Assembly (NCBI GenBank): GCA_030549775.1
Contig: CM060171.1
Location: 142,136,859-142,200,858, forward strand
From: Tamarix chinensis
Taxonomy: Eukaryota; Streptophyta; Magnoliopsida; Caryophyllales; Tamaricaceae
Length of the DNA: 64,000 nt
Direction of reading: 5' to 3'
Shown: positions 60,116 to 64,000 of the stretch, one piece after another
Position numbering within the stretch: the first letter of the stretch is position 1
Layout of the letters: every line of letters begins with the position of its first letter
Position numbers and translations under genes: made by a program
Notes under the pieces: generated by a model
The model's database searches: none
Seen by the model: only the letters and a program-made list of their open reading frames with translations
What the model was told of the DNA's origin: nothing

Positions 60116-62116
60116 TGTAGGGGAAAATTTCATTGGATGTGAATGCTCAGGACTTGATCTAACAAATAATTAGGAAAATCCAAGATCTAATTGAGATAAC
60201 AATAAGAACACAATAACAATTGGGGAAACAATGATGATCTTTATTACATACATCACTAGTGATTACAAGGAGAATTAAAATAATCCTCACAATATCATTA
60301 AGTACACAATATATAACTTGTTTTGATTCTTAATGATGCTATCCTCGCCTAAAATATTCAATATATTTGTGCTTAAGTGTGTTAAGAAGTTCCATACCGT
60401 ATTGAGTAAGGCAATGAACCGTATCTCAACCTCTTCCCTATTCACTCTTGTCTTCTTCTATTCACTCACAATATTTTTCCTCTCTAAAGATAGGAAAGCC
60501 AAAAAGAAAGCAAGACTTACTAAATACCTTATCATCCTCGTTATGGTGAAAAATGGTCATTATGGTATGCACATTCTAATCATCTATCTATTAAAACAGC
60601 TGCTTAACGAACAAAATCATAGTAGAAAGGGAGACGGTGTATCTATGTTGGCAATTTGGGACATTCTAGATTGCTTGGGATCAATCGAGGGAAATTCATA
60701 TAAAATAAGAAGTGCCTTCCTTTCCTAATTCCAATCATGACATTGGTAATCCTGCATCTGAGATGAATAAGACTAGGAATTTGAACTATGTTGAATCTCT
60801 TTCCCTCTTTTCTTTCCAACACACTAACTCTATACTATTTATTAAAGGGGATATTACACTTGCACGTATCCTTATCACAAGACGATGAGGATGCAAGGTC
60901 CTCATGAATAATTGCAAGATCGGCAAACAACCTTCCTTCATTTATCCTTTGACCATTGGGGCATGCATGTGATTAAGAACTCGACTGATTTTGTGACTCC
61001 TATAGTGTAGTAAAACCAAAGGATAGTTTGTTAACTTATTCATATAGCATTAGACATACTCAGTAGGATGGAGGCTTAGCTTCAATCTATGGAAAGGTTA
61101 GGGTTGACCTAGAGGTGCTATTTGTGGTCGTGAGATAGAGGTAAGAGGCAAGCTAGCTTTCTAAGCTAAATAAGCCTAGTTATGTGGGCAACATGGTAGG
61201 ACGTGGAGGGAGGTCTCGATTTTTGGTCAAGATAGATAATTTGGCAATGAGTGACGTCATGAACTAGAGGAAACACATGCTAAGGATGATGGCAAACAAG
61301 ATAAACAAGTTTGATTGATATGGTACTAGAGTATAAGCCTTGTCCTTTTCTCCTTCGCTGGAGACTACAATGATGGGAATTCTATCAATAAATAAGAGGC
61401 ATCAGCTCTCGATCCAATCCATCTTCCCTATCCCCCTAACACACTCTTAGTACAAAAGAAACCTCCCACCATAGAAAAGAGAGATCAAGTTTTCTTGATT
61501 ACCATTCCCTTGAAGATGAACGAGAGAGATGAACCTGAACTGCATTTAATAACCTTAAAACTTCAAGAAACAAGCACCAGATAAGAAAAGTGCTAACACA
61601 CCCCTTTCTCAATCAAGTTACTTTCATTGAAATCCCCCGCTTTAGAGAGTCATTTTTTGAGATTAATTTGCTTGCTTCTTTTCATCCTCGTTTTCGTTCT
61701 TTTGCACAGGGGTATAAGGGGTTAGCCTTAGAAGGATAAATTTTTGGATAAGGCCTTAAAATAACCTTCTACCCTCAGAAACATAAGAGAATAAAAGAGG
61801 ATAGGGTTGGATAGGTTTGATGGTGTACAACGTATCGCTAGGGTTTCATACACATTTATTTATAAAAGTACGTAACAATATAAGTGAAAAGTAGAAAATA
61901 AGGAAAACACAAGTCCTCTATGTTTTTTCTAGACCTCTCAACTTTTCCAAAATAATGTAAAACCAAGTATACCAAGAAAAACATGGTTCGTATTCACAAG
62001 CATCCCCCCCCAGTGTTTTCTCCTTTGATCTCATTTTTGGGTCAAAACTTCTCCAAACTCATGTATTCAACAATCCATACTAAATTATACATACAAATAC
62101 AAACCATGATTACACA
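60116..62116 (-). repeat. 5' LTR of copia element, enlarged by extra ~1.5 kb
   Basis: 2001 bp, against about 545 bp in the partner LTR. The first ~190 bp and the last ~335 bp align with the partner. The block of about 60306-61785 has no counterpart and is probably an insertion. It contains an ORF of 131 codons (60333-60728) with a basic KDRKAKKKARLTK stretch but no domain that I recognise. No clean duplication was found around it. Confidence 0.8.
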
Positions 62117-62121
62117 TATCC

Positions 62122-64000
62122 GTTATTAAAAATTAATAATAATTAATGTCAATATGAATCCTTAATCTATTTTCCCATTCAAAAATTTATTCCAATTCAA
62201 AATTTATAGACTTAAATTGAATTTGATCCCAACAAACTCGAGGGGTCATGTTTTAATTGGGCATACTACCCACTTAACCCAATATTTTTTCTGAAACAAA
62301 ATTGAACTAGATCATCACAATCCAAATATGACCCAAAGTGAGATGACTCGATCTAAATTATTCTAAACTCAATTTTAAGCCAACTCAAAATGACCTGATC
62401 TATATGACATGTTTACCATATGTATATTAGAGGAAACCAAGATATAGTGATCTGCCTTATGGCTTCTTACTAAAATCAAAATTGGATTATGAGTTGATGA
62501 TTCATCGAAGAAATCATAGTATAGATCAGAGGAAGTCATAATTAGTAATGAAGCAATAATGATGTGTAATGGAATGCATGGTTTCAAAAATACCCTATTT
62601 TATGTAATTTTATAATGATAAAAGAAGGGTGAATTGTGAACTAAGAATATGGATGAAGGATCAAACAAATTAATTCTTCAAACTTTCTTTGAAAGCCTCA
62701 TATAGATAATTCTCAAATGATATCCAATGAATAAACATGCAGTAAAATTTACTAGATAACTCGATACATGCCCACATAGGAAAAGTATAAAGGGTTTCTA
62801 AATTATTACTCAAACAAATAAGATAATTTAAAGATATGTCTAGTTTATGACTCACACAGATAATGTAAACATTGAACAAAGAAACTCATATAAGGTTTCA
62901 ACAAGATAAAACTCAATTTGATAAGTCAATTCAACTATCCTCCTTAAATAATGAGTTTACGTAGGATATTTATAGGATAATATTCACCTCCTCATGTAAC
63001 CTCCTCAATAATTAGATAAACTAAATCTAAATAAAATAAAACCTATTAATGAAAATACTATTAATATGAATAGTAACCCACTTAATCCTATGATGATCAT
63101 AGTTAAATCCTAACAAAATCTAAATAAGATAAAATACATCATAAGATAAAAGATAAAACCTATCTAATTTCTTAATTATTAAGGAAATAAATTAAATAAT
63201 TATTAAATAAGTAAATAAAACCTAATTAATAAATATAGAAAGATAATTGCATCCATAATACTAATTACGACATTTTATCCGTTCACTTGTAAAAACTCAG
63301 TTTGATACACATATGGTAAAACGGTCTTAACTTTGTGTAGAAAACTCGGATTTGATATCCGAAAGTTGTGTTGGACTCTTGATTTAATAAGATTTCCAAT
63401 TATATCTATATTATAGGATAAATAATTATCTTCATATTTGACCCCTACTTCCTTCTATCGTAATTTATAAGTCAATCTTCAAAATCTTGGATTGTTTTTG
63501 CATCAAATTAAGTGTTGGTATAAGCATTAATTTTCCTATACTATTGATGCTTGCTTGGATGGTCTGATTTTGCTCTACACTTGGGTAGTAAAATGTTTCC
63601 TTGTTCTTGTTTCCACATTTGTATTTTTCAAAAATATACTTCATGATATAAAAAGTTTCTTTTTTCTATTATGTGTTCGTTTACCTCTACAACATTACGC
63701 CATGTGCGGTCCCAATTGTATGTTTATTGGTATTTTTACTAGATAATTTTTTTTCCAATTGTTGATGTGTTAGTGTATCATGGGGCTATTACTATCGTGT
63801 AACTGGTTACACCATAAGGACATTGTAATCAGTTAATATAAATTGAAAAAAATGCATGTGGTGGGACACATGTAAATAAGATAACGTTTTTTATTTTGTT
63901 TAAGACTTTTAAAAATGGTTTGTTTTAAATTTTATATATTAAATAAAATAAAATAATCATATCAAATTGTTGCTAAAGTTTTTCTCTATAAATAAAGATC
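62122..64000. other. AT-rich flank, no gene seen
   Basis: Right flank of the copia element. Short ORFs at 62375-62587, 62670-62879 and 63555-63746 have no recognised domain. Near 63796-63840 palindromic GTGTAACTGGTTACACC and GTAATCAGTTAATAT resemble the short palindromes of plant LTRs, so a truncated LTR may begin about there. Confidence 0.4.

Larger units (their letters stand above)
47286..62116 (-). mobile_element. Ty1/copia retrotransposon, internally deleted, with two nested insertions
   Basis: The two LTRs start TGTAGGGAAAAAATTC (47286) and TGTAGGGGAAAATTTC (60116) and end with CATGATTACACA-like sequence (53381 and 62116). TATCT (47281-47285) and TATCC (62117-62121) form a one-mismatch target duplication. 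A tRNA-Met PBS lies at 60102-60113 and a purine tract at 53382-53394, so the element runs on the minus strand. The internal region keeps only gag, protease and the gag-pre-integrase segment (about 1.2 kb in total); integrase, RT and RNase H are deleted. The 3' LTR is split by a solo gypsy LTR, and the protease region by a LINE. Confidence 0.9.

Overview
The window looks like intergenic nuclear DNA of a flowering plant. It is AT-rich, has no confident complete host gene, and is made almost entirely of nested transposable elements. The plant assignment rests on a Cassandra-type LTR carrying a 5S rRNA domain, chromovirus-like Ty3/gypsy elements primed by tRNA-Met, a CACTA element with CACTA/TAGTG ends, a plant-type L1 LINE (ORF1 with CCHC knuckle, ORF2 with EN, RT and zf-RVT) and a Ty1/copia remnant. 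I cannot name the species.

Layout. 1-1261 is AT-rich with a probable copia LTR piece. 1262-15629 is one Ty3/gypsy element on the minus strand (element A) with ~3 kb LTRs, PBS, PPT and decayed gag-pol; a 3.5 kb solo LTR (9058-12590) and two hAT-type MITEs are nested in it. 16025-22688 is a degenerate long LTR. 22689-26677 is unassigned AT-rich DNA. 26678-31179 is a 4.5 kb LTR on the minus strand, followed by a short ORF that may be a host-gene 5' end. 31669-34317 is a non-autonomous CACTA element containing a solo Cassandra LTR. 34583-35850 is a decayed LINE endonuclease. 35920-43680 holds two successive LTR-PBS-gag fragments, and 43690-44460 a LINE C-terminal remnant. 44470-47285 is AT-rich. 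47286-62116 is an internally deleted Ty1/copia element, split by a 5.5 kb solo LTR (47514-53060) and by a nearly complete LINE (53567-59056). 62117-64000 is AT-rich.

Boundaries are well supported because most nested elements still show target-site duplications: AAGTA/AAGTG (gypsy A), AGAAG, TCTAG and GAAAG (solo LTRs), ATT (CACTA), CTCAAAAG and ACCATGAG (hAT MITEs), TATCT/TATCC (copia) and AAGAGCATGAC (LINE). They give relative ages: copia before LINE and before the 5.5 kb LTR; gypsy A before its solo LTR; that LTR before its MITE; CACTA before Cassandra.

The least ordinary signal is inside the long LTRs (called family B here). Six copies on both strands share an architecture: a TGTAAYACCCC start, a C-rich block, a dyad-symmetric element, AT-rich repeats, then ~60-65 bp repeat modules (CCACCGG...AATAATAGTGG) flanked by a TCACGTGAGT-like box, and a GGGGTGTTAYA end. 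One copy has expanded a 28-bp minisatellite to about 1.6 kb. All protein-coding remnants seen are transposon genes, and all are broken.
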